Below, piece after piece: positions 53,673-62,620 of a stretch of DNA of 64,000 nucleotides. Under the pieces are notes generated by a model that was not told the origin of the DNA, searched no databases, and was given only the letters and a program-made list of their open reading frames with translations. The first letter of the stretch is position 1; each line of letters begins with the position of its first letter. Position numbers and translations under genes: made by a program. The DNA is from Nonlabens ulvanivorans (lineage in GTDB: Bacteria; Bacteroidota; Bacteroidia; Flavobacteriales; Flavobacteriaceae), in contig NZ_JPJI01000032.1 in the NCBI RefSeq assembly GCF_000732625.1, positions 930,001 to 994,000 on the forward strand. Direction: 5' to 3'.

Positions 53673-55140
53673 TTATCCAAAAAGCATTCCTGCAATAGTT
53701 GCTGTAAGTAATGCGGCACAAGTACCGCCTATTAAAGCTTTGATACCAAAAGCAGCTAATGTTTTGCGTTGACTAGGAGCTAATACACCTATTCCTCCTA
53801 TTTGAATACCTATAGAAGCAAAGTTTGCAAAACCACAAAGAGCATATGTCGATATAACTATAGATCGATAGTTAGTCAACACGCCTGCGGCTTTTAATTT
53901 ACTTAATGAAGCATATGCAAAGAATTCATTAAGAATTGTTTTCTCACCTAATAACTGACCTACGGCTACAATATCTGCAGCAGGCACACCGATAATCCAT
54001 GCAATTGGGGACAAATAAATTACCTAAAATATATTGCATGGAGAATTTTTGATAACGTCCATCAGTAGCGTCCACTATTAAATCGTTAAGTCCGCTAGGT
54101 GCACCTATAAGATCCCCTAGAAACCAGTTGACAACAGCGATAATTGCGGTAAATACTAATAGCATGGCACCTACGTTAACAGCAAGTTTAAGACCATCTG
54201 TTGTTCCTCTTGAGATAGCGTCTAGAACGTTGGAACCTATTTTTTCTTTAGAGATATCTAGTTTGCGGTCTATTTTATCTGTGTCTGTTTCAGGGAAAAG
54301 CATTTTTGCCATCACAATTGCAGCTGGAGCACTCATAATAGATGCTGTTATCAAGTGTCTAGCAAATTCTGCTTTAGCTATGGGATCTGTACCACCTAGA
54401 AATTCGATAAAGGCAGCAAGAACTCCACCGGCTATAGTAGCCATTCCACCAACCATTAAGCAAAGAATTTCTGATTTTGTCATTTTGTCTAAGTATGGCT
54501 TTACTACTAATGGAGCTTCCGTCTGACCGATGAAAATATTTGCTGCTGCAGCAAGGGATTCTGCACCACTTAAACGCATGGTTTTACTCATAACCCAAGC
54601 AAATACGTAAACGATTTTTTGTAAAATACCTAGATAATAAAGTAATGAAGTAAACGCTGAAAAGAAAACGATTGTAGGTAACACTTTAAAAGCAAATATG
54701 TAACCCATACTTTGAGATGGATCTACAAGATTTCCAAAAACAAACTGGGCTCCTTCTTCTGCTACTGCTAGAAATTCTACAACTTTCTCTGCAATCCATT
54801 GAAAAACGGCTGCAACTTCTTCCACTAATAAAAATAAGGTTGCAAAAATTATTTGTAAACTAATGCCGATAATGACTAATCGCCAATCTATTTTTCTTCT
54901 ATTGGCACTAAAAGCAAATCCTATTCCCAGTAAAAATGCGATCCCGATAAGTCCTCTGTAAATACTTTCAAAAGTCACATTAGGTTCAGTGACGTTAGAA
55001 ATTGAAATGTTATTTGTAGTTATTTCTTGAATCACAATATTGCTGGACGATGGCAATACTGCTTGTGCTGTAAAAGAGATAAATAATAATAAAACACTCA
55101 AACACACATTGCGTTGAGAAAGTATGGATGGCAGATTCAT
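53673..55140 (-). pseudogene. Concentrative nucleoside transporter (CNT/NupC), frameshifted
   Basis: Two overlapping minus-strand frames together make one CNT nucleoside transporter. The first (from 55140) has a signal-like N terminus and the CNT core (GQTEAPLVVKPYLDKMTKSE, GGMATIAGGVLAAFI) up to LGNLFVP; it then runs into nonsense (CMDYRCACC). The second resumes at IAWIIGVPAADIVAVGQLLG to the natural end at 53673. A one-base excess at 54005-54010 (minus CCCCAA) separates them; removing one base restores VPIAWIIG and a 488-residue protein. Whether this is a real mutation, a sequence error or a +1 frameshift is open. It overlaps the preceding gene by one base (TAATG). Confidence 0.85.
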
Positions 55141-55760
55141 TATCGTTTTGATATTTCATCACGCAGTCGCGCGGCTAGTTCATAATTTTCATTCGATACA
55201 GCATCATCTAGCATTTTGTGTAATTCTTTAACGCTTAAATGGCTGTAATTATCTTCCTCATCGTGATGCTCAGTATTGATTAGTTCTTCAATGAACTCAT
55301 CATTGCTTAGATCTAGAGGATCTTCTTGTAATTCTTTATCGGGTCTGATGTGTGATTGTACACCGGCCTCGTCTAGAATGTTTTCATAGGTAAAAACAGG
55401 AGCTTTGAATCTTACAGCAAGTGCAATCGCATCACTTGTTCTTGCATCTATAATTTCTTCAATTTTATCTCTCTCACAAATAAGGCTTGAGAAAAAAACA
55501 CCATCCACTAGTTTGTGAATAATAACTTGCTTTACAATTATACCAAAACGTTCTCCAAACGTTTTAAAAAGATCATGAGTAAGTGGCCTAGGTGGACTTA
55601 TTTCTTTCTCAAGTGCTATAGCAATGCTTTGTGCTTCAAAAGCACCTATTACTATAGGAAGCTGTCGATCGCCACCTACTTCTTTGAGAACTAGTGCATA
55701 AGCACCGTTTTGTGTCTCGCTGTATGATATACCGCGTATGTTAAGTCGTTTTAGACTCAT
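55140..55760 (-). CDS. Bifunctional nuclease family protein (DUF151 with UVR motif)
   Basis: 206 residues from the ATG at 55760 (MSLKRLNIRGISYSETQ); the longest frame adds 21 residues without homology. The DUF151 core (GAYALVLKEVGGDRQLPIVIGAFEAQSIA, DARTSDAIALAVRF) occupies the first about 135 residues and a UvrB/UvrC-type motif (MLDDAVSNENYELAARLRDEI) the C terminus. The family has reported DNase/RNase activity. Its stop overlaps the start of the transporter gene. Confidence 0.88.
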   Translation of the reverse strand: MSLKRLNIRGISYSETQNGAYALVLKEVGGDRQLPIVIGAFEAQSIAIALEKEISPPRPLTHDLFKTFGERFGIIVKQVIIHKLVDGVFFSSLICERDKIEEIIDARTSDAIALAVRFKAPVFTYENILDEAGVQSHIRPDKELQEDPLDLSNDEFIEELINTEHHDEEDNYSHLSVKELHKMLDDAVSNENYELAARLRDEISKR

Positions 55761-55851
55761 AGAGTTACACCCTTTATAAATGAAAAAAGCTGTGCAAAAA
55801 TGAGTGTTTTTCTCATAATGCACAGCCTTAAAGCTAACAAATTATTAAGAA

Positions 55852-56820
55852 TTAAGCATTTGCTGCTTTGAATGCTTTTAATTTTTCAATTAAAGCAGGT
55901 ACTACTTCAAAAGCATCGCCTACGACACCATAGTCTGCAGCCTTAAAAAACGGCGCTTCTGGGTCAGTGTTGATAACTACTTTTACTTTTGATGAACTAA
56001 CACCTGCGAGGTGTTGAATCGCTCCAGAGATTCCTATAGCAATATAAAGATTAGTGGCTACTGGTTTACCAGTTTGACCTACGTGTTCTCCATGAGGTCT
56101 CCATCCCATATCGCTTACAGGCTTAGAACAAGCTGTTGCTGCTCCTAGAACTTCTGCAAGTTCTTCTACCATTCCCCAGTTTTCAGGTCCTTTAAGACCA
56201 CGTCCTGCACTTACTACGACATCTGCATCTGCAATACTTACTTTATCAGTGGCTTTATCTACAGATTGAACCTGTACTTTAAAGTCATCATCACTTAATG
56301 TAGGTGTAAAAGCTTCTGTACTACAATCTGTAGTGTTTTCTTTTAAACCGTAAGAATTATTTGCAAGACCTACCAGTTTGTTTGCAGTAGAGATTTCAGT
56401 CATTGCAAACGCTTTGTTTGTGAAGACTGATCTTTTAACAGTGAATGGACTAGTTGATGCAGGTAATTCCATCACGTTAGTTGCATATCCTGCTTCTAGG
56501 TGTACACTTAATAAAGCGCCTAGGTATTTAGAATTTGCGCTTGAGCTTATGATTACGGTCGTTGCTCCTTCAGCTTTTGCTGCTTGTGCAATCGCGTCTG
56601 CATAGGCAGCTGCATTAAATTTTTCTAGTTTTGAGTCTGTTATGTTAAGTTGTTTAGACACTCCATAAGTTCCTAAATCACCAGCACCATTGGCATTAAA
56701 TGATATAGCTGTAACTGATGTTCCTAGCTGGTCTGCGATGCCTTTTCCATAGCTCGCAACTTCATAAGCTGCTTTCTTAAAAGAGCCGCCTTCTGATTCT
56801 GTATATACTAATACTGACAT
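55852..56820 (-). CDS. etfA: Electron transfer flavoprotein alpha subunit
   Basis: 322 residues. The N-terminal ETF domain is followed by the C-terminal FAD domain with VVVSAGRGLKGPENW and the late YIAIGISGAIQHLAG signature. With EtfB it accepts electrons from acyl-CoA dehydrogenases such as the glutaryl-CoA dehydrogenase at 23.2 kb and passes them to the quinone pool. It follows etfB after 91 bp. Confidence 0.95.
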   Translation of the reverse strand: MSVLVYTESEGGSFKKAAYEVASYGKGIADQLGTSVTAISFNANGAGDLGTYGVSKQLNITDSKLEKFNAAAYADAIAQAAKAEGATTVIISSSANSKYLGALLSVHLEAGYATNVMELPASTSPFTVKRSVFTNKAFAMTEISTANKLVGLANNSYGLKENTTDCSTEAFTPTLSDDDFKVQVQSVDKATDKVSIADADVVVSAGRGLKGPENWGMVEELAEVLGAATACSKPVSDMGWRPHGEHVGQTGKPVATNLYIAIGISGAIQHLAGVSSSKVKVVINTDPEAPFFKAADYGVVGDAFEVVPALIEKLKAFKAANA

Positions 56821-56879
56821 AGTTATAATATTTTTAGTAGAGCATGATGCTCTTTACTTGTTAATGATAATGTTATTTC

Positions 56880-56893
56880 GCTTTCGCGAAAGC
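56880..56893. repeat. Dispersed palindrome, exact 14-bp core (between etfB and etfA)
   Basis: GCTTTCGCGAAAGC in the 91-bp gap inside the etfBA unit. Confidence 0.95.
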
Positions 56894-56911
56894 ATAATTA
56901 GAATAGATCTA

Positions 56912-57658
56912 TTATATCGCTTTTGCCTCGTTGTGTAACAAGTCAATAAGTTGATCTAGATTATCTGCAGCTACTAATTTCACATCTCCTTTAGGAGCAG
57001 GCTTCTCAAAAGAAACTGTCTTTGTTTCTGTAGCTGTTGCTACAGATGGTACCACATTTAATGGTTTTTTACGAGCCATCATGATTCCACGCATGTTAGG
57101 AATTCTTAGGTCGCTTTCTTCCACAAGACCTTTCTGTCCACCGATGATAAGAGGTAGTGTTGCGCTTACAGTTTCTTTACCGCCATCTATTTCTCTAGTT
57201 GCAGTCGCGGTACTACCGTCTATCTCTAGCGATATACAAGTGTTTACAAAACTAGCACCTGTCATGGCAGCTACCATTCCTGGTACCATACCACCATTGT
57301 AGTCTATTGATTCACGTCCAGCAATGACTAGGTCATAACCGCCGTTTTTTACAACTGCTGCAAGTTCTTGAGCAACGGCATAGCCGTCTAACGCAGGTGC
57401 GTCAACACGTGTTGCACTATCTGCACCTATCGCAAGGGCTTTTCTAAGAGTAGGTTCAACTTCTGATCCACCTACTGTTACAACTTCCACACTAGCGCCT
57501 TGTTTTTCTTTAAACCACATGGCTCTAGTTAGACCAAATTCATCATTTGGGTTAATAACATATTGAACACCATTTGTGTCAAACTGAGTATTATTGTCAG
57601 TAAAATTAATCTTTGAAGTGGTATCTGGCACGTGGCTGATACAAACTAAAATCTTCAT
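56912..57658 (-). CDS. etfB: Electron transfer flavoprotein beta subunit
   Basis: 248 residues, AMP-binding ETF subunit. MKILVCISHVPDTTSKI start, NPNDEFGLTRA, and VIAGRESIDYNGGMVPGMVA are typical. It is first in the etfB-etfA order and divergent from pdhB. Confidence 0.95.
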   Translation of the reverse strand: MKILVCISHVPDTTSKINFTDNNTQFDTNGVQYVINPNDEFGLTRAMWFKEKQGASVEVVTVGGSEVEPTLRKALAIGADSATRVDAPALDGYAVAQELAAVVKNGGYDLVIAGRESIDYNGGMVPGMVAAMTGASFVNTCISLEIDGSTATATREIDGGKETVSATLPLIIGGQKGLVEESDLRIPNMRGIMMARKKPLNVVPSVATATETKTVSFEKPAPKGDVKLVAADNLDQLIDLLHNEAKAI

Positions 57659-57955
57659 ATTTCACGGTTTTATTATGAGTTTTCAAACGTTTGCGAAAAT
57701 ACGTAAAAAACACTAAAAAAACTATGCATGCATAATAAATTTAATGTCTTTTATGCTCTTAATCAGCATTAGAGACTTTTATTATATCAGTGTACTTGCT
57801 TTTTTAACGCAACCATAACGCAGTTACGAAAACGATTTCAATGACATAACGCACTTTTTTATAACCTCAAAGGGACATTTTTTATCTTAAAAATGTGGTG
57901 TGCTAAGGTTGGGTAAACTATTTTTGTTGTTCTTTTGTTATAAACAGTAGTATTT
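57659..57955. promoter_or_regulatory. etfB-pdhB divergent regulatory region with three TAACGCA boxes
   Basis: 297 bp without a gene. TAACGCA occurs three times in the same direction at 57805, 57816 and 57847, spaced 11 and 31 bp, about one and three helical turns; the last two extend to CATAACGCA. They may bind one regulator. I see no other structure here apart from the pdhB -7 box. Confidence 0.4.
57919..57926 (+). promoter_or_regulatory. -7 promoter box of pdhB
   Basis: TATTTTTG (TAnnTTTG), 29 bp before the pdhB ATG. Confidence 0.5.
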
Positions 57956-58936
57956 ATGAAGACTATTCAATTCCGCGAGGCAATAGCCGAAGCAATGAGT
58001 GAAGAAATGCGCCGTGATGAGTCCGTTTATTTAATGGGTGAAGAGGTTGCAGAATATAATGGAGCTTATAAGGCTTCAAAAGGAATGCTAGACGAGTTTG
58101 GTGCAAAGCGTGTTATTGATACACCAATTGCAGAATTAGGTTTTGCAGGAATCGCTATAGGAAGTACCATGACTGGTAATAGACCGATAGTAGAGTATAT
58201 GACCTTTAACTTCTCGCTAGTAGGAATTGATCAGATAATCAACAATGCTGCAAAAATTCGTCAGATGAGCGGTGGGCAATTTCCATGTCCTATTGTTTTC
58301 CGTGGTCCTACAGCTAGTGCTGGACAATTAGCGGCGACACACTCTCAGGCTTTTGAAAACTGGTTTGCAAACACACCAGGTCTTAAGGTAATTGTACCTT
58401 CAAACCCGTATGATGCAAAAGGTCTTTTAAAAGCAGCGATACGTGATGATGATCCAGTTATTTTTATGGAATCTGAACAAATGTATGGTGACAAAGGAGA
58501 AGTGCCAGAAGGTGAATATATCCTACCTATAGGTGTTGCTGAAATTAAAAGAGAAGGAACTGATGTCACAATCGTTTCTTTTGGTAAAATTATAAAAGAA
58601 GCATATAAAGCTGCAGACGAGCTTGAGAAAGATGGTATCTCTTGTGAGATTATCGATTTAAGAACAGTACGTCCGTATGATAAAGAGGCTATTTTAAAAT
58701 CTGTTAAAAAGACCAATAGATTAGTTATTCTTGAAGAAGCGTGGCCGTTTGGTAACGTGTCCACTGAGATTTCTCACATGGTACAAGCAGAAGCATTTGA
58801 TTATTTAGATGCGCCTATCTATAAGATTAATACACAGGATACTCCAGCACCGTACTCTCCAGTGTTATTTGCAGAGTGGTTGCCTAATCACACTCACGTT
58901 GTTGATGGAGTTAAGAAAGTGATGTACAAAAAGTAA
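57956..58936 (+). CDS. pdhB: Pyruvate dehydrogenase E1 component beta subunit
   Basis: 326 residues. With the alpha subunit (not in this window) it forms the thiamine-diphosphate E1 that decarboxylates pyruvate and acetylates E2. Typical stretches: MGEEVAEYNGAYKASKGM (27-44) with the TPP-contacting glutamate near Glu58 (PIAELGFAG), and the C-terminal SKGLVTEEGH-like segment replaced here by ILEEAWPFGNVSTEI. It stands alone with a strong terminator, as often in flavobacteria where pdhA and pdhC lie elsewhere. Confidence 0.94.
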   Translation: MKTIQFREAIAEAMSEEMRRDESVYLMGEEVAEYNGAYKASKGMLDEFGAKRVIDTPIAELGFAGIAIGSTMTGNRPIVEYMTFNFSLVGIDQIINNAAKIRQMSGGQFPCPIVFRGPTASAGQLAATHSQAFENWFANTPGLKVIVPSNPYDAKGLLKAAIRDDDPVIFMESEQMYGDKGEVPEGEYILPIGVAEIKREGTDVTIVSFGKIIKEAYKAADELEKDGISCEIIDLRTVRPYDKEAILKSVKKTNRLVILEEAWPFGNVSTEISHMVQAEAFDYLDAPIYKINTQDTPAPYSPVLFAEWLPNHTHVVDGVKKVMYKK

Positions 58937-58956
58937 TTCTTTTATTAAGAAGATTT

Positions 58957-58985
58957 AAAACCCAGCTCAAAAAGCTGGGTTTTTT
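58957..58985. terminator. Bidirectional rho-independent terminator
   Basis: AAAACCCAGCT/AGCTGGGTTTT with a 5-nt loop; its right edge touches the stop of the convergent gene at 58984. Confidence 0.92.
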
Positions 58986-59847
58986 ATTTGTCTATTAAAT
59001 AGCCGTTCATGGTGCTTCCAGATTGCATATTGTTTATAGTCTCTCCGGCGTCTAAAAATAAAGGCATAGCAAGTGCCTCTACATTTCCACTACGACTGTT
59101 ATTTGTTCCTGATTGAGTTACCGCGGTGGCACCTATTCTGATTTCGGCAATGGGAAGTGAAGAGCTATTGTTATTACTAGTTAAATAAATAAAAATTTTG
59201 TTTGCTGGTACTGTATAAGAAGAAAAGGTATAAATAGGGTCTACCGTGGCATCAACTAAAAAGCCATTAAATACAAAAGTACCTCCTAAAAGATCATTTT
59301 GCCCTATGAGAATGGGATTGTTAAATGTTGGAAAAGTATAACTAGCCTCAGTATTAGAAATTAGAGTAAAACTTAAGGATGTTGTATTATCTAGAACAAT
59401 CATATTGCCGATATTTCTTGAGTTATAGAGTGAAGTTATGTAAAGATTCTTGCCTGCCGGGACAGAATATCCTCCTGTTTTTAAGTCATGAGTGACAGGC
59501 TGTATTCCTTTCATCCCATCAGGAAACTTCGGATTGCGATACATTTGCAAACTTTCAGCACTGGTACTATCGATTAATTTACGCCAACCGCTTCCATGTT
59601 CATAAAACCAGTAACCTTTATTTACGCTACCATTTCCAGTAATATAAATCATCATACTATCTTGATCTGCGGTCATGGTAACGGGAAATTCGTCCAGTTG
59701 AGGTAAAATAATTCCGTTTTTCTCGTTATCTGAAATGTTGTTAATGTGCAACGCTGCGGCAGGATTAGAAGTGTTGATACCTACTTGAGCATCAGAGTGA
59801 TGAAGTAGTAAAAAGAATATAATGTAGTAAAAATATTGACGTTCCAT
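58984..59847 (-). CDS. Hypothetical secreted protein
   Basis: 287 residues with a signal peptide (MERQYFYYIIFFLLLHHSDAQ). The mature start VGINTSNPAAALHI is a recurring N-terminal motif of flavobacterial surface proteins that resemble phage tail fibres. The rest is strand-rich with two similar halves (GGYSVPAGKNLYITSLYN and SSYTVPANKIFIYLTSN, each followed by a GxxFNGFLVD/ MNGYLID-type end). No T9SS sorting domain is present. Function unknown. Confidence 0.72.
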   Translation of the reverse strand: MERQYFYYIIFFLLLHHSDAQVGINTSNPAAALHINNISDNEKNGIILPQLDEFPVTMTADQDSMMIYITGNGSVNKGYWFYEHGSGWRKLIDSTSAESLQMYRNPKFPDGMKGIQPVTHDLKTGGYSVPAGKNLYITSLYNSRNIGNMIVLDNTTSLSFTLISNTEASYTFPTFNNPILIGQNDLLGGTFVFNGFLVDATVDPIYTFSSYTVPANKIFIYLTSNNNSSSLPIAEIRIGATAVTQSGTNNSRSGNVEALAMPLFLDAGETINNMQSGSTMNGYLIDK

Positions 59848-59961
59848 ATGAGAGTTTATGGATTAATGACTAGTTGAGATAAAAGGTTAACAACTATTTT
59901 TAAAATTTGTACCTCTGTTTTATTGCAAGAAACCTACTTTTGATTTTTACTTTCTTATAAT

Positions 59962-62487
59962 ATGATTGATTTTTTTAAATATGCTTTCGCGAAAGCGAGT
60001 TCATCACAATTGATGGTAATCATCATGTTTCTTGTGTCTAATACTATAACCGCACAAACTAAAGTAGGTGGTGTGGTCTATGATGAATTTGGTGATGGTG
60101 TGCCATTTGCAAATGTCTTTTTTCCTGGTTCTAGTGAAGGAACGATTACCAACGATAATGGTCGTTTCTACTTACAATCTGATAATAATTATGATACCAT
60201 TCAGATTTCATTCATAGGTTATGAAACACTTACATATACATTAGAATCCCGTGTTAATCTTGAGCTCAATTTAACCTTAAAGACTGAAGCCGCAGCACTA
60301 GATGCTGTTGTGATTTATACCGGTAAAACATCTAAAAAGAATAACCCAGCGCTTGACATCTTGCGTAAAGTATGGGAAAATCGTCGTAAAAATGGACTTT
60401 CTCAATTCAAGCAATATCAATATGATAAGTATGAAAAACTTGAGTTTGATATGAACACCATCGATAGTCAGATGGTAAATTCAAAGCTTTTCCGTGGTAT
60501 GGAATTCATATTTGACTATGCAGACACCAGCAATGTGACAGGTAAAACATATCTACCTATTTTCATTAATGAATCCTTATCTACCGTATATGGTGATAAT
60601 GAAATTAATAAAGAAAAGGAAAATATAAAGGCAAACAAGAACTCTGGATTTTCAAACAATCAAACGATTATAGCTTTTGTGAAGGACCTGTATGCAGACA
60701 TTGATGTGTATGAGAGATATCTTAAATTTTTTGATAAGAGTTTTACTAGTCCAGTAGGTAAAAGCGGTATTGACACTTATAATTATATTTTAAGAGATAC
60801 GGCTATTATTGATGGAGTTGAAGCATATAATATTATTTATTATCCACGTAGGAAAGGTGAGTTAACATTTAAAGGAGACTTTTGGGTAGCGGCAGATTCT
60901 TATGCGATTAAGGAGATCAACCTACAAGCAACAAAAAGTGCCAATGTTAACTGGGTGAAAGAAATTTATATCGAGCAAGAGTATGACGTTTTAAATGATA
61001 GCCTTTTCCTTATTACTAGAGATTATTTTATGAGCGATTTTGCGCTTAATAAAAAAGAAGAGTCGAAAGGTATGTACGGAAAGAGAACGACACTTTTTAA
61101 TAATTATCAATTTGATATTTCTAAAGATAAAGATTTTTATAAGCGCAGAGTCAATGATTATGATCCAGAAATCTATAATCGTGATGAGGCTTACTGGGAT
61201 GAAAATAGATTAGAAAAACTCAATAAAGATGAGAAACAAATCTATACCATGCTAGACACTCTTAAGACCAATAAGAAATTCAAGCGTTTATATAATATCG
61301 GGACCATTCTAGCGTCTGGATACTACGAAATTGACAATTTTGATATAGGGCCTGTTTTCAGTGTTTTTGGTTTTAATGACGTAGAAGGCTTAAGGTTGCG
61401 TGGTGGTGGAAGAACTTATTTTTCTGCAAATGATATGTGGAGATTAGAAGGCTATGGTGCTTATGGTTTTAGAGATAATCAGTTCAAATATGGTATCGCT
61501 GGTAAATGGTTAATGGATAAAAAAAGCAGATTAACCATTTCTGGAGGAAACCGTCGGGATATAGAACAATTGGGCGCTAGCTTGACTAATACAAATGATG
61601 TGTTAGGACGCAGTCTAGCATCAAGTGCCTTGATCACCTCGGGAAATAACTCCAGTTTATCCAGTATCAATTTATCTACACTAGCATTGAGCTTTGAGCC
61701 TAAGTATAATCTAGAATTTAGATTAGGTACCAGTTATCGTACCATTAAGAGTGGTAATCCTGATGTTTTTAGTCTAGATTATTTTGATGCAGATGCACCA
61801 GGTGGAATAGAGACAGAAACCAGACAAGCAGATGCTAGTCTGACAATGACCTATACACCAGGCCGTAAAACCTCTAACTATGGAGTAGATAGGACGATCA
61901 TCAATAGTGGTGAATATCCTATTCTTTTTGCTAGTTATACTCGAGGCTTTGAAGGTTTACTAGAAAGTGATTTTAACTTTGACAAAGTACAATTCTATTA
62001 CAGTCATCCCTTGCAGATAGGTGCTTTTGGTAGATTAACTGCTCGCGTAGAGGCTGGTAAGACGTTTGGAGAAGTGCCACTAGCATTACTAAATGTAGTT
62101 CCTGGTAACCAGACTTACTTCAATATTACAGGAGCATTTAATACCATGAATTTTTATGAATTTGTGACTGATGAATATGTGACACTTCACTTAAATCATA
62201 ATTTTAATGGTAGACTCTTTTCACGTGTTCCATATTTACGTGATTTGAATCTTAGAGAGCTTGTAGGAGTACGCGCTGTTTATGGAAAGATTAGTGATGA
62301 AAATGTAGCTTTAAATGCAAGCGGTTTAACTTATCTCGCTCCCGAAGATATTTACTGGGAATACAGCGCTGGAATAGGTAATATCTTCAAAGTATTCAGA
62401 CTAGACGTAAGTTTTAGAGGTGGATACAACTATTTACCTGACGCTCGATCTATGGCGATAACGGGTAGTTTTGGGTTTAGTTTCTAG
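59962..62487 (+). CDS. Carboxypeptidase-regulatory-like domain plus DUF5686 outer-membrane protein
   Basis: 841 residues. The signal peptide is MIDFFKYAFAKAS (n-region) then LMVIIMFLVSNTITAQ. A carboxypeptidase-D-regulatory-like beta sandwich (about 35-115, VVYDEFGDGVPFANVFF) is followed by a DUF5686 region and a strand-rich C-terminal half ending in GSFGFSF, consistent with an outer-membrane barrel. The n-region residues AFAKA are encoded by an exact copy of the dispersed palindrome. Paralogue of the protein at 40623-42812, which lacks the regulatory domain. Role unknown. Confidence 0.83.
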   Translation: MIDFFKYAFAKASSSQLMVIIMFLVSNTITAQTKVGGVVYDEFGDGVPFANVFFPGSSEGTITNDNGRFYLQSDNNYDTIQISFIGYETLTYTLESRVNLELNLTLKTEAAALDAVVIYTGKTSKKNNPALDILRKVWENRRKNGLSQFKQYQYDKYEKLEFDMNTIDSQMVNSKLFRGMEFIFDYADTSNVTGKTYLPIFINESLSTVYGDNEINKEKENIKANKNSGFSNNQTIIAFVKDLYADIDVYERYLKFFDKSFTSPVGKSGIDTYNYILRDTAIIDGVEAYNIIYYPRRKGELTFKGDFWVAADSYAIKEINLQATKSANVNWVKEIYIEQEYDVLNDSLFLITRDYFMSDFALNKKEESKGMYGKRTTLFNNYQFDISKDKDFYKRRVNDYDPEIYNRDEAYWDENRLEKLNKDEKQIYTMLDTLKTNKKFKRLYNIGTILASGYYEIDNFDIGPVFSVFGFNDVEGLRLRGGGRTYFSANDMWRLEGYGAYGFRDNQFKYGIAGKWLMDKKSRLTISGGNRRDIEQLGASLTNTNDVLGRSLASSALITSGNNSSLSSINLSTLALSFEPKYNLEFRLGTSYRTIKSGNPDVFSLDYFDADAPGGIETETRQADASLTMTYTPGRKTSNYGVDRTIINSGEYPILFASYTRGFEGLLESDFNFDKVQFYYSHPLQIGAFGRLTARVEAGKTFGEVPLALLNVVPGNQTYFNITGAFNTMNFYEFVTDEYVTLHLNHNFNGRLFSRVPYLRDLNLRELVGVRAVYGKISDENVALNASGLTYLAPEDIYWEYSAGIGNIFKVFRLDVSFRGGYNYLPDARSMAITGSFGFSF
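59983..59996. repeat. Dispersed palindrome, exact 14-bp core (in signal-peptide codons)
   Basis: GCTTTCGCGAAAGC at codons 8-12 of the DUF5686 gene, read as AFAKA. Confidence 0.95.
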
Positions 62488-62620
62488 AATGTCATACCGC
62501 TGGATAGCGGAATTGGTTAGTATTACTTGAATATCTCTTAATACTTCCTTCTAAAGATTTTCCTTACAATTAACTATTAATCGTATTTTGTGGGCGGTTT
62601 TTAAATACTATAGATAATAT

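Noticed and set aside
1298-59997. The palindrome as ordinary transcription terminators
   Set aside because: Copies occur inside genes and lack T-runs, while real terminators with other sequences are present beside several of them.
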